Shown here in pieces: positions 18,898-28,165 of a stretch of DNA of 64,000 nucleotides; position 1 is the stretch's first letter; each line of letters opens with the position of its first letter. Both the position numbers and the translations under genes were made by a program. This DNA is from Catenovulum maritimum (GTDB lineage: Bacteria > Pseudomonadota > Gammaproteobacteria > Enterobacterales > Alteromonadaceae): positions 1-64,000 of the forward strand of contig NZ_KQ130499.1 of NCBI RefSeq assembly GCF_001050375.1, in the 5' to 3' direction. Under the pieces are notes generated by a model. The model was not told where the DNA came from. It was given only the letters and a program-made list of their open reading frames with translations, and did not search any database.

Positions 18898-21561
18898 TTA
18901 AGCAACCGCTGCTGGACAATGTGATTTAATCAATCCAGATAAGTCAGTTTTACATGAACCACAATTAGTACCACACTGTAATCGCTCACCTAACTTTTCA
19001 ACCGTGTCATCACCATAATCAACGATAGCTTCTATGATTTGCTTTTCGCCTACTTGGAAACAGCTACAAATTTGGCGGCCTTTAGCGACTTCAGGGGTTG
19101 GGATTCCTGCAACTAACGCTTTAATTTCAGCTCTATCAAAGGTTTCTAAGTTATACATTTCAGATAACCAAGTCATGTCTTCGGTAAACGGAGTTGCTTG
19201 AATATAACAAACAAACTCTAAACCAGATTCGCTATAACAAAATACTTTAAATGAATTATCTGAGTTATTTTCAACTCGAATCCACTCACCATTAGCGTTA
19301 GCTCTTTGTTGGCACCAATCTAACCAATCTGTCACTTCACCTGTACCAGCAAAGCTTAATTGATGTCCAGCACTATTTGGTGCCTTAACCCAGTATTCTG
19401 TATCAGCAAAAACAGCATGTTTACTATATGAAATAGCATAAAAATCAGCTTGATAAGCTTCTATTTTGACCGCAGCATGTTTTAATTCTGGCTGACCTGA
19501 AATCGGATCAACTGCTGGTGCATATAACACATTAATATTTGAACGAGATGCAAATTGTTTAGTCCAGTGCATAGGTGCAAACAACTCACCTTTACGCTGA
19601 CCTGAATCAATTTTAACTTTTAATAAAGTGTCACCAAACGCTGAACTAATCTTAGCAATTTGGTTTTCTTGAAGCTGATACAAGTTCGCATCATCAGGGT
19701 GCATAGCAACAAAAGGTTCGCTAATATGCGCAGTTAATTTAGCCGCTTTACCTGTGCGAGTCATAGTATGCCACTGATCTCTAATTCGACCTGAATTGCA
19801 TACTAATGGATATTCTGCCGAGGTTAACTGCTTAGGAGCCTGCGCTGTCACGCTAATAAATTGGGCTTTGCCTGATGGCGTGAAAAATTTACCATCATCG
19901 AACATACGTGCTCTACCTTGCGGATAAGCTGCATTGACTGGCCATTGAATTGGACGGAATTTATCGTATTCAGCTTCTGATAAACCAACTAAACCACTGA
20001 TATCAAAATCACGCGTCCCATTGTTTTCAAATGCAGATAAACGTGCATGTTCGTCGAAGATTTGATAAGGGTGTTGATAATCAAAACCTTGCTCAAAGCC
20101 CATAGCTTTAGCGACTTCGCAAATAATTTGCCAATCATGCTTAGCTTGACCTGATGGCGGTAATAAACCACGTTGACGTGAAATACGACGCTCTGAATTC
20201 GTCACTGTACCATTTTTTTCAGACCAACCGGTTGCTGGTAAGCGTACATCAGCCCAAGCCGAAGTATCGGTATTTTCATTGCAGTCTGAAACCACAACGA
20301 GTGGGCAATTTTTTAATGCATCGGCAACTGAATTACCATTCGGTAAACTAACTGCTGGGTTAGTTGCCATAATCCAAACGGCCTTAATGTCACCATTTTG
20401 GATTTTTTCAAACATATCCACTGCTTTAGCGCCCATCTCTGTAGAGATAGTTGGCGACTGCCAAAAACGTTGCACCAAATCAGTGTGTTGTGGATTTTGA
20501 ATATCCATATGTGCAGCTAGCATATTTGCTAAACCACCCACTTCACGACCACCCATAGCGTTTGGCTGGCCAGTAATAGAGAAAGGTCCCGATCCAACTT
20601 TACCTATCTTACCTGTCGCTAAGTGACAGTTAATAATAGCGTTACATTTATCAGTTCCTTGGCTGGATTGATTTACGCCCATGCAATAAAAAGTAATTGC
20701 AGAAGGACTATTTACAAATAAAGCGAAATAACGCGCCAAGTCATCAACATCGACATCACATATTGCTGCAGTTTGTTCTAAACTTGCTTGCTCAACACTT
20801 GCTAAACAAGCATCAAAACCTTCAGTAAACTGCGAGATGTAATCTGTATCTAGTGCTTGGTTATTCGCAATATAATGTAATAAACCATTAAACAACGCGA
20901 CGTCAGTGCCGGGTTTAATGGCTAAATGAATATCAGCCAACTCTGTGGTTGCACTCTTACGAGGATCAACCACAACAACTTGTAAATTTGGGTTTAATTT
21001 TTTAGCTCGCTCCATACGCTGGAACAACACTGGATGTGTCCAAGCTGCATTAGAGCCAACTAATACTAATAAATCTGTATCTTCTAAATCTTCGTAATTA
21101 CATGGCACAGTATCTGAACCAAATGCACGCTTATAGCCTGCTACTGCAGACGACATACATAACCGAGAGTTAGTATCTATATTGGCCGCACCGATGTAAC
21201 CTTTCATCAGTTTATTGGCAACATAGTAGTCTTCTGTTAATAACTGGCCTGAAACATAAAACGCCACAGCTTGTGGGCCATGTTCATCAATAACCTGTTT
21301 AAAACCAGAAGCAACATGGCTAATAGCCTCATCCCAAGAAGCAGCCGAATCCCCTATCATAGGCTGCAGTAATCGCCCTGACACATCGTTTGTCTCTAAT
21401 ACAGATGAACCTTTAACGCATAGTCGACCGAAATTTGCGGGATGCTCAGAAGAACCATTGACTTGAGTTAGCGTCATAGAATCCATGTTTACATCGATTC
21501 CACATCCAACACCACAATAAGGACAAGTGGTTTGTTTTAATTTTACTGCTGTATTCTTCAT
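18898..21561 (-). CDS. nasA: Assimilatory nitrate reductase, catalytic subunit
   Basis: Cytoplasmic molybdopterin enzyme reducing nitrate to nitrite. The 887-residue protein has an N-terminal [4Fe-4S] site (Cys13, Cys16, Cys20, Cys48 in CPYCGVGC and RLCVKGS). The likely Mo ligand is Cys135 in NSRLCMSSAV. A molybdopterin-dinucleotide-binding domain includes NSGRIRDQWHTMTRTG, and a C-terminal BFD-like [2Fe-2S] domain has CSCFQVG...CGTNCGSC (about 838-880). The extra Fe-S domain is typical of Klebsiella-type NasA, which takes electrons from NasC; a NasC-like gene lies at 41973. The upstream region has a possible sigma54 promoter. Confidence 0.96.
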   Translation of the reverse strand: MKNTAVKLKQTTCPYCGVGCGIDVNMDSMTLTQVNGSSEHPANFGRLCVKGSSVLETNDVSGRLLQPMIGDSAASWDEAISHVASGFKQVIDEHGPQAVAFYVSGQLLTEDYYVANKLMKGYIGAANIDTNSRLCMSSAVAGYKRAFGSDTVPCNYEDLEDTDLLVLVGSNAAWTHPVLFQRMERAKKLNPNLQVVVVDPRKSATTELADIHLAIKPGTDVALFNGLLHYIANNQALDTDYISQFTEGFDACLASVEQASLEQTAAICDVDVDDLARYFALFVNSPSAITFYCMGVNQSSQGTDKCNAIINCHLATGKIGKVGSGPFSITGQPNAMGGREVGGLANMLAAHMDIQNPQHTDLVQRFWQSPTISTEMGAKAVDMFEKIQNGDIKAVWIMATNPAVSLPNGNSVADALKNCPLVVVSDCNENTDTSAWADVRLPATGWSEKNGTVTNSERRISRQRGLLPPSGQAKHDWQIICEVAKAMGFEQGFDYQHPYQIFDEHARLSAFENNGTRDFDISGLVGLSEAEYDKFRPIQWPVNAAYPQGRARMFDDGKFFTPSGKAQFISVTAQAPKQLTSAEYPLVCNSGRIRDQWHTMTRTGKAAKLTAHISEPFVAMHPDDANLYQLQENQIAKISSAFGDTLLKVKIDSGQRKGELFAPMHWTKQFASRSNINVLYAPAVDPISGQPELKHAAVKIEAYQADFYAISYSKHAVFADTEYWVKAPNSAGHQLSFAGTGEVTDWLDWCQQRANANGEWIRVENNSDNSFKVFCYSESGLEFVCYIQATPFTEDMTWLSEMYNLETFDRAEIKALVAGIPTPEVAKGRQICSCFQVGEKQIIEAIVDYGDDTVEKLGERLQCGTNCGSCKTDLSGLIKSHCPAAVA

Positions 21562-22143
21562 TCAAATTCTTACCTAAATTTGGTTGAGTCTCCGCCATTG
21601 GAGCCATCAACTAAAAATGCTCAAGATGATTTCTTCTATTGCATCCCACCATCGGACGGAATATCAAAAGCAAAAAACACACCAAAAACAATAACCAGTT
21701 GAATATAAAGATAAAAATAACATAACTAAACAATTTCATTAGATACTCGGCTAAAACCTCTATTTATTTGCACCAAATTGGCGGTACAAAAAATATTCAG
21801 GTTTAATTCAGCATCAAACCAAAACAATAAAAAATGAAGGCTTGTTATAAAATGAGTTTCGTCGGAACTAACGAAAAATCTGTTAAATTTTTAATTGTCT
21901 ACGCTATCACTTTACTTTTGTAAATTAATTGAATTAGCAAGGGTTAGAAGCATAAAAGACAAAAAACTTCATAATAAATAATAGCTTAAGAAATTATTTT
22001 TTATAATTCAATTTGCCAATTTTATATTCTAGCGCTAAAGTAATGCTCATATTTATCGTGTTTTACACAGGTTGTACGTTCAAATAAAAGCGAATAAAAC
22101 TATTGATACTTAATTTGGACGATGTAATGCAAAGGACAATAAA
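21562..22143. other. 582-bp divergent intergenic region, nasA / hxlR-type regulator
   Basis: Very AT-rich. It holds the nasA leader (about 100 nt) with a hairpin CTCC-AATGGC-GGAG near 21587-21605, a possible -24/-12 promoter for nasA, and an inverted repeat TTTCGT-N8-ACGAAA at 21857-21876. A possible -35/-10 (TTGATA, TAATGC) lies ahead of the regulator. No open frame of interest. Confidence 0.45.
21669..21684 (-). promoter_or_regulatory. Possible sigma54 promoter for nasA
   Basis: Minus strand TGGTGTG-TTTT-TTGCT keeps the invariant GG and GC at 12-bp spacing and a perfect TTGCT at -12. The -24 element departs from TGGCACG at three positions. It lies about 110 bp before nasA. NtrC/sigma54 control of nas genes is known in Klebsiella. 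Confidence 0.45.
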
Positions 22144-22641
22144 ATGGCTCAATCTTCTAATGATAAAAGATGCAACGATGACTGCCCTATCAAACATACT
22201 TTATCTATGTTTCAAGGAAAATATTCCGCTTTAATTTTACGAGAATTACTTTCAGGAACCAAGCGCTTCTCTGTATTGTTAAAGAAAATTCCAGGAATCT
22301 CTTCTAAAACGTTAAATGAAAAACTTAAGCAATACACTCAATATGGTGTAATTACACGCCATGCCTATCCAGAAATTCCACCTAAAGTTGAATATTGCAT
22401 TACAGAAAAAGGTAAACAACTTGAACAGGTGATCATTGAGCTTCATAAATTTGGCTTAGACCAAGTTAATCAAAAAAGTACCCAAGCAAAATCTCGACGC
22501 CGCATGAGTGACTTTGATACCGAAGCCAAAGGGGCAAAACGATTTGGTCGTCGGGCTGTCGATATTAAAGCCAGAGCGGCCAAAAAAATTGGCCGTCGTA
22601 ATTCAGATATAGATATCTCAAACTTGTACTCAAACGAGTAA
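22144..22641 (+). CDS. HxlR-family winged-helix regulator with basic RR-repeat tail
   Basis: The 165-residue protein has an HxlR DNA-binding domain at residues 10-100 (CPIKHTLSMFQGKYSALILREL, then FSVLLKKIPGISSKTLNEKLK). There are two cysteines just before the domain (RCNDDCP); HxlR proteins often sense thiol-reactive signals through one such cysteine. After residue 115 comes an unusual tail with three copies of an R-R-x-x-D pattern (RRRMSDFD, GRRAVDIK, GRRNSDID). AAAGGA precedes the start. It overlaps the convergent hisC-like gene by 12 nt. Target genes are unknown; divergent nasA is a candidate. Confidence 0.8.
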   Translation: MAQSSNDKRCNDDCPIKHTLSMFQGKYSALILRELLSGTKRFSVLLKKIPGISSKTLNEKLKQYTQYGVITRHAYPEIPPKVEYCITEKGKQLEQVIIELHKFGLDQVNQKSTQAKSRRRMSDFDTEAKGAKRFGRRAVDIKARAAKKIGRRNSDIDISNLYSNE

Positions 22642-23742
22642 GCTTGATTCCTTAGTTAGATTTAACTTTATAATACAATTACCTAATGCCTTTAAAAAAG
22701 CTGTGTTGTCCGCTTCACTGCCAATCGTGACACGGATATACTCAGGCATTTGGTAACCTGTTAAATCTGCAACTAATATATTCTGATTTTTGAGCTGCTG
22801 GGTCACTTTAGTTGCCAAGCCAACCTCAACACAGATGAAGTTTGTCTCTGATTCAATGTAATTGAGATCAAGCTCAGCTAAACCTAAGCTCAATTGCTGA
22901 TACCCCAAATGATTCTTAGCTACCGTCTGTTTTAAAAACTCTCTTTCTCGCATTGCTTCACTTGCTGCAATTAAGCCTAATCGATTTAAATTAAAGGGTT
23001 GGCGAACTCGATTAAGTACCTCTGCAACTTCTGGATGCGAGACTGAATAACCAACTCTAAACCCAGCCAAACCATAAGCTTTAGAAAAAGTCCTAACCAA
23101 AATCAAATTAGGGTAACTATTTAATAATCTAACGCTATCAATTAGTTGAACCGTTTCACTATATTCAAAATAAGCTTCATCGAGTACAAGTATGATGTCC
23201 TTTGGTAAAAGGTCTAAAAATTGTAGTAAGTTACTTTTCCCGACGACAGTCCCAGTTGGATTATTTGGATTGGCGACAAAAATAAGCTTAGTTTTGTCGG
23301 TTATACTTTGGTACATGGCTTTTAAATCATGCTGCCAGCCGTTAGCTTTCACCATAACGGGCTTAGCACCCGAAATTTTAGCTAATAGCGGATAAGCGGC
23401 AAAAGCATACTGGGAAAACATAATCTCATCACCTTGTTGGCAAAAAGCTCGTGTAATCAAATCAAGCACATCATTTGAGCCGTTACCTAAAGTGATCTGA
23501 GCCTTATCGACCCAAAGCATATTTGATAAAGTTTTCTTAAAGTGATCTGCTGTTGCGTCAGGATATAAGTAGGCACTTTCTATTCCATTCGCAATAGCAG
23601 CTTTAACTTTTGGGCTAATACCAAAACGGCTCTCATTGGCATCTAATTTAATCATTTGCCTAATATAGCTAGATTCAGGCGAAGCTGGATAAGCTTTAAC
23701 ATTGACTAACCATGGGTTTATTACTTTTTCTATCATTGTCAT
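22630..23742 (-). CDS. hisC: Histidinol-phosphate aminotransferase-like enzyme
   Basis: PLP class I/II aminotransferase, 370 residues. Seen features are ANESRFG near the N-terminus, GNGSNDVLDLI, ANPNNPTG, DEAYFEY, and the PLP lysine in RTFSKAYGLAGFRVGY. HisC converts imidazole-acetol phosphate and glutamate to histidinol phosphate. The gene is not in a his operon: it sits 12 nt behind a DUF2269-SnoaL membrane gene, so it could be a second aminotransferase with another substrate (aromatic or related amino acids). GGAG lies 7 nt before ATG 23742. Confidence 0.85.
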   Translation of the reverse strand: MTMIEKVINPWLVNVKAYPASPESSYIRQMIKLDANESRFGISPKVKAAIANGIESAYLYPDATADHFKKTLSNMLWVDKAQITLGNGSNDVLDLITRAFCQQGDEIMFSQYAFAAYPLLAKISGAKPVMVKANGWQHDLKAMYQSITDKTKLIFVANPNNPTGTVVGKSNLLQFLDLLPKDIILVLDEAYFEYSETVQLIDSVRLLNSYPNLILVRTFSKAYGLAGFRVGYSVSHPEVAEVLNRVRQPFNLNRLGLIAASEAMREREFLKQTVAKNHLGYQQLSLGLAELDLNYIESETNFICVEVGLATKVTQQLKNQNILVADLTGYQMPEYIRVTIGSEADNTAFLKALGNCIIKLNLTKESSLLV

Positions 23743-23754
23743 TGTGTTACTCCG

Positions 23755-24669
23755 TTAACTTAAGCTAACTCTTTGTACGTTGGGTAAATCATTTAAATCA
23801 AAATCGATATCCACTTGGCAAATTAACCCCTGACTTCGCTGCATGATATTGCTACCTCTCAATGCTGGCATTATTTGACCATTTTGAGTTTTGCCTATTG
23901 CGCACCATAAAATTTCGACTCTGTCACTATCGCCATCAACCTGCTCTGGACATATCTTGATCTCATCAAACTGATCTCCCAGCTTTTGGAAAAACTGCTC
24001 TATATTTAAGATTCCCTTAATTTCAGATGTTGCGAAAGGATCATTAAAAACAGCGTCATCTCGAAACAACTTAAGTAAATCAGTCATTTTCTCGGCATTC
24101 AGTAATGAAAAATAATATTCAGCAAATTCAGCTGCTGACATCTGCTTAATTCGGTGCCATTTTTTTAATTTAACAACTAAATTAACCAGATTAAGTAAAA
24201 GTATGATTGCGCAACTTATACCAACAAGCTTAAGGGTTTGGCTCGCTTCAGGTTTTGTCACCATCAAAAAATAAACCAGTCCAATTAAAGCGATATTTGA
24301 ATAACCAATTGCAGGTACTCGCCGCATTAAGCTCCTTTTTCCTTTACGCCCTACGACTAAAAAATAAAAAATTAGCCACGAGTTAATAAAGATGACCAGT
24401 GTGATAACTTCAGCCCAAAAGAGCCAGCTGGGATTCAACCAAGGTTGTAGAAGATAAAATTGATACTGGTTAGCGAGTAAAAGGCCAGTCGTGATCGTGG
24501 TTATTAAGCCGCCCATAATAAAGACACATTTTAAAACAAAGACTGTATCTATAATGCCAAGAACTGTATGCAGATGATCGGCTCGATTCGCTCGATTTCC
24601 CCAGAAAGGTAAGGTCGCAGCAGTACCTAACCACAATGCGGAGAAAAGTACGTGTATGTATAGCAACAT
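23755..24669 (-). CDS. DUF2269-like membrane domain fused to SnoaL/NTF2-like domain
   Basis: The 304-residue protein has four or five membrane segments in the first 170 residues (LLYIHVLFSALWLGTAATL, then others near 40, 75, 115 and 140), resembling DUF2269 integral-membrane proteins. A cytoplasmic domain of about 120 residues follows (SAAEFAEYYFSLLNAEKM...FRDDAVFNDPFA), a SnoaL/ketosteroid-isomerase-type alpha+beta cone. No function is known for such a fusion. The ATG at 24669 has AGGA 8 nt upstream; the longer frame starts at a TTG and was rejected. It is the first gene of a two-gene unit with the HisC-like enzyme. Confidence 0.72.
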   Translation of the reverse strand: MLLYIHVLFSALWLGTAATLPFWGNRANRADHLHTVLGIIDTVFVLKCVFIMGGLITTITTGLLLANQYQFYLLQPWLNPSWLFWAEVITLVIFINSWLIFYFLVVGRKGKRSLMRRVPAIGYSNIALIGLVYFLMVTKPEASQTLKLVGISCAIILLLNLVNLVVKLKKWHRIKQMSAAEFAEYYFSLLNAEKMTDLLKLFRDDAVFNDPFATSEIKGILNIEQFFQKLGDQFDEIKICPEQVDGDSDRVEILWCAIGKTQNGQIMPALRGSNIMQRSQGLICQVDIDFDLNDLPNVQRVSLS

Positions 24670-25078
24670 TGTAAGTTTCCTAATTAAACACAAGTTTAGT
24701 GGACTTAGGCTGACCTAAATTCCACCCACTAATGTCGTCGCTATATTTAATAAATACGCCAATAACACTAAAGATGCAAAACCTTTTTACAAAAAAATTT
24801 ATCTCCAGATATGAAGAAAATAAATTTAATTTTTTTTCTTCTAGCAAAGTATTAGCAGAGCAATTTCTTTACTTTTTTCCACTATCGACACTATTTGAAA
24901 CCATATTGTCAGCTTAAAAATGGGCTCATATACTGGATTGAGTCGTCGCTGACCAACAAACAAAATTTATACATTGAGTTCAACATTTAGTTATTTATGG
25001 CTGTGTTTTATCAAGCTTTATTCACTAGCTTATGGACTCAAGTAATACAAAGAAATCGTATTTACAGAGAAATGAAAA
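24670..25078. other. 409-bp divergent region before DUF2269 gene and sulfur cluster
   Basis: AT-rich spacer between the leftward DUF2269-SnoaL gene and the rightward tusA-like gene. It has an imperfect inverted repeat at 24699-24725 (GTGGACTTAGG / CCTAAATTCCAC, loop CTGA), just upstream of the DUF2269 start, that could be an operator or leader hairpin. A 61-codon open frame at 24732-24917 is low-complexity and not believed. No clear promoter for the sulfur cluster could be fixed. Confidence 0.45.
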
Positions 25079-25303
25079 ATGGAAATTGACCAGTTTATCG
25101 ATGCTGTAGGCCTTGCTTGTCCTATGCCCATATTAAAATTTAAGCAAAACACAAAAACGCTTGCGACTGGTTCTATCGTAAAAGTAACAACAAGCGATCC
25201 AGACTCGGTGAATGATTTTAATGCTTATAGCAAACATAAAGGCTACCGGATCATAGATAGATCGGTTGGCAGTAATTTATTTGAGTTCATCATTCAAATA
25301 TAG
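25079..25303 (+). CDS. TusA-family sulfur-carrier protein
   Basis: The 74-residue protein begins with the TusA pattern VGLACPMPILKFKQ, where Cys14 would carry a persulfide. The rest matches the two-layer fold (GSIVKVTTSDPDSVNDF). TusA proteins pass sulfur from a cysteine desulfurase to acceptors such as TusD or MoaD-like partners. Here it is followed 13 nt later by a desulfurase-like gene, so the pair likely works as a private sulfur relay and not as the housekeeping TusA. First gene of the cluster. Confidence 0.88.
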   Translation: MEIDQFIDAVGLACPMPILKFKQNTKTLATGSIVKVTTSDPDSVNDFNAYSKHKGYRIIDRSVGSNLFEFIIQI

Positions 25304-25316
25304 CTAAGGATCAATC

Positions 25317-26801
25317 ATGCAATCAGGTAAAGCTTTACTCAATCAAATCAGCCAAGCGTTTTATGGTGCAGATATAAAATACCAAACAATAACTGGCAAA
25401 AGCATAAAGCGGATTTATTTGGATTCGGCTGCTAGCTGCCTAATGTTAAAACCAGCGTTTTTAGCTAGCACTCAATATTTACCTCATTATGCCAATACCC
25501 ATAGCGAAATACATAACTCTGCGATTGTTTCAAATCAAATGTACGATTGGGCAAAGCAGACAGTATTAGCTTTTGTTAAAGCCGATCCGAAGCAATATAG
25601 CTGTGTGTTTATTGGCAGTGGCGCAACAGGTGGGATCAATAGATGTGCCCAAATTATGGCTAATATACGCCCGAATAAAACAACAGCACTTGTCTCTTTA
25701 ATGGAGCATCATTCTAACGATCTGCCTCATAGAAAATACAACAAAAAAGTAGAACATATTGAATGTGAAGATAGTGGCATAAACCTAGGTTCGGTTTGTA
25801 TTAAAGACCTAGAACAAAAACTGATTAAGCACCAAGGCCAAGTTAACTATGTTGCCATTACAGGCGCAAGTAATGTCACAGGTATTTTAAACCCGATAAA
25901 AAAAATTAGCGAAATCAGCCACCAGCACAATGCTCTAGTGATAGTGGATGGCTCTCAAATGTTAGCTCACGCCCCTATATCACTGACACGATCGCAAAAT
26001 GATCCGACCAGTGCGGATATTGACGCTTTAGTTTTTTCTGGACATAAAATGTACGCTCCGGGCTCACCTGGCGTGTTAATTATCAAAACAAAATTACTTG
26101 AGCAAAGCCAACCTAACCAAATGGGAGGCGGCATAGTTTCGCAGGTATCTAAAGGTCATTTCGATCTCATAGACGATTTACAAGCCAGAGAAGAAGCAGG
26201 CACGCCAAATATTTTTGGTGCTGTCAATTTAGCAATGTCACTAAATGTGTTGAATAGAATCACTATGACTGAAATCGCTCACCACGAGAGCGAATTATTA
26301 AAATATCTGTTTACTGAGCTAAGTAAAATCGATGGCCTTAGTATTTACGCCAACCAAGATTTAGCCAAATATCCAAGAACTGCTACTTTCTCTTTTAACT
26401 TAGCCGGTATAGATCATGCGTTGCTAGCCGCCATTTTAAATGACTATTTTAATATTGCGGTCAGGAACGAATGCTTCTGCGCTCACCCTTATGTCAGAGA
26501 GCTGATTATAGATCAACTTTGGGAACTCGATCCTGATTTACCAAGCGAACAAATCGAAGCTAAAAAAGGCATGGTTCGAGCAAGTTTCGGCTTAAATAAC
26601 ACTATTACAGATGCAATCGAGTTAGTTAATGCGCTCACTCAGATAGTTCAAAACCCAACAAAATATACAGCAGAGTACGAATTAACCCAGTCCCAAGGTT
26701 ACCAACATAAAACTAAGCAAACCGACTGGCGAAGCTTATTTTGTCCAGATCAAATGCTAAACCAATTACTAAGTCAACAAACAGACCCACAACATTCTTA
26801 A
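25317..26801 (+). CDS. SufS/CsdA-like class V cysteine desulfurase
   Basis: The 494-residue PLP enzyme has the core IVDGSQMLAHAP (Asp211, PLP ring) and SGHKMYAPGSPG (Lys244, Schiff base). A C-terminal active loop VRNECFCAHPYV puts Cys388 where SufS-type enzymes carry the persulfide cysteine. The loop is longer and holds a second cysteine (386), and the chain has about 90 more residues than typical SufS, mostly after the catalytic domain. It probably removes sulfur from cysteine and loads the TusA-like protein. It could instead act on another cysteine-like substrate. It is 35 nt before the adenylating enzyme. Confidence 0.85.
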   Translation: MQSGKALLNQISQAFYGADIKYQTITGKSIKRIYLDSAASCLMLKPAFLASTQYLPHYANTHSEIHNSAIVSNQMYDWAKQTVLAFVKADPKQYSCVFIGSGATGGINRCAQIMANIRPNKTTALVSLMEHHSNDLPHRKYNKKVEHIECEDSGINLGSVCIKDLEQKLIKHQGQVNYVAITGASNVTGILNPIKKISEISHQHNALVIVDGSQMLAHAPISLTRSQNDPTSADIDALVFSGHKMYAPGSPGVLIIKTKLLEQSQPNQMGGGIVSQVSKGHFDLIDDLQAREEAGTPNIFGAVNLAMSLNVLNRITMTEIAHHESELLKYLFTELSKIDGLSIYANQDLAKYPRTATFSFNLAGIDHALLAAILNDYFNIAVRNECFCAHPYVRELIIDQLWELDPDLPSEQIEAKKGMVRASFGLNNTITDAIELVNALTQIVQNPTKYTAEYELTQSQGYQHKTKQTDWRSLFCPDQMLNQLLSQQTDPQHS

Positions 26802-26836
26802 AACAAGACACTCAGCAATCAACAGAGGATCATACA

Positions 26837-28153
26837 ATGACAAGCCTAGCTACACCCGAAAAACACATTGAAGCTGTCGATCATAATGAGCTGATCAATG
26901 ATTTATACCCTATCATAGATCACCCTCTCTATGGCACAGTCACTAGTTTTAAACAAACGCCTTACTTAATGCCAGCCCAACTCGCTGACTTTACCAACGA
27001 TACTGATTTTTCTGCAGAAGCAACTAACTTAGAAATATGCCCTGCTTGCTTTTTCAATACTTCAGGTACAACCAACCGAAGTAAAAAAATACCTTTTTCT
27101 GATGCGGACTTAGAAAGACAAAAAATACACGAAAAAATTGCACTCAGTAAATTAGGCATGGGTAAAGGCGACGGCGTTATGTCATTAGGCGCACCATTAC
27201 CAAGCATATCAGGCTGGGCTATTGTCAATGGCAGTGAAGCAACAGGCGCAAGAGCCATTAATTCATCACAGATTGACTATGATGAAATATTTGAAAAAGG
27301 CCAAGCGGATCAAGTTACCTTTGTCATAGGCACACCTTTAGTTGTGAAAGAAATAGGCAAAGCCATTGAAAGTGAATTTGGGCCACTAACAAAGGTGTTA
27401 CCAAATTTAACTACAGCCATTATTTTTGGTGATGTATTACCCGATGCTTTAAGAGCTGAATTAAAAGAATTATGGGGCTTTAAAAACATCTACAGCTTAT
27501 ACGGCACAGTAGAAGCAGACGTAGTCGCGACAGAGTGTCCAAATAAACTGGGTGAAATGGAGCTCATGTCTGAGCGCCTATTATTTGAATTTTTACCTGA
27601 ATTTGAACTCGCCAAAGAGCGCCAAAATAATTTATATACCGCACAAGCCAAGCCAATTGAACAAGTACAAAACGGTGAATTTGGTGAAATATTAATTAGC
27701 GATTTAAGCCGCGATACCTTGCCACTCATACGTTACCGAATTGGCGACATCATCAAGGTAAACAGAGCAACTGGCATACACAATGCCGAAAAGCCGAGTA
27801 TTTCCGTTTTAGGCCGCAGTAAAAACACTGTGCTATTAGACGACATTGCGCTGTATGAAATGCAACTAGATAACGCAATTAAATCTTGGCTAGGAGATGA
27901 AATAGTTGAGTGGCAATTAGAGCAAACGTCAAATGCCAAACCACAGCAATATCAACTTAGAGTTCAATTAAAAAGCAAATCAATTGAAGCCAAACATCAA
28001 CAAAGCTTTTATCCACTTTTAGCGAGGCAAAGACCTGAACTAGCCATGCTGAATTTAAAGCAACATATCAAAATAGAACAAGTAAAAGCTTTTAGCCAGA
28101 TTGAAGTAAAAGGCGATACCAAAGCGCAACGCATCATACTGTTAACTAAATAA
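26837..28153 (+). CDS. PaaK-like adenylate-forming enzyme
   Basis: Acyl-AMP-forming enzyme of 438 residues resembling phenylacetate-CoA ligase. Motifs in order: P-loop TSGTTNRSKKIPF (75-87), IIFGDVLP, YGTVEAD (222-228), and LIRYRIGD (297-304) with the hinge after it. A C-terminal lobe of about 110 residues follows. It should activate a carboxylate with ATP; whether the acceptor is CoA or a sulfur from TusA is not known. The longer frame overlaps the desulfurase gene, but AGAGGA 9 nt before ATG 26837 fixes this start. The flavoprotein gene follows 12 nt later. Confidence 0.83.
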   Translation: MTSLATPEKHIEAVDHNELINDLYPIIDHPLYGTVTSFKQTPYLMPAQLADFTNDTDFSAEATNLEICPACFFNTSGTTNRSKKIPFSDADLERQKIHEKIALSKLGMGKGDGVMSLGAPLPSISGWAIVNGSEATGARAINSSQIDYDEIFEKGQADQVTFVIGTPLVVKEIGKAIESEFGPLTKVLPNLTTAIIFGDVLPDALRAELKELWGFKNIYSLYGTVEADVVATECPNKLGEMELMSERLLFEFLPEFELAKERQNNLYTAQAKPIEQVQNGEFGEILISDLSRDTLPLIRYRIGDIIKVNRATGIHNAEKPSISVLGRSKNTVLLDDIALYEMQLDNAIKSWLGDEIVEWQLEQTSNAKPQQYQLRVQLKSKSIEAKHQQSFYPLLARQRPELAMLNLKQHIKIEQVKAFSQIEVKGDTKAQRIILLTK

Positions 28154-28165
28154 GAGATAAAAATC

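Noticed and set aside
21857-21876. TTTCGT-N8-ACGAAA repeat before nasA as a site for the cynS activator
   Set aside because: The half-sites match the AACGAA words at cynS but face the opposite way with a different spacer, so a shared site is not supported.
24732-24917. 61-codon frame between DUF2269 gene and tusA-like gene
   Set aside because: AT-rich, Phe/Lys/Ser-biased translation with no motif and no good ribosome site.
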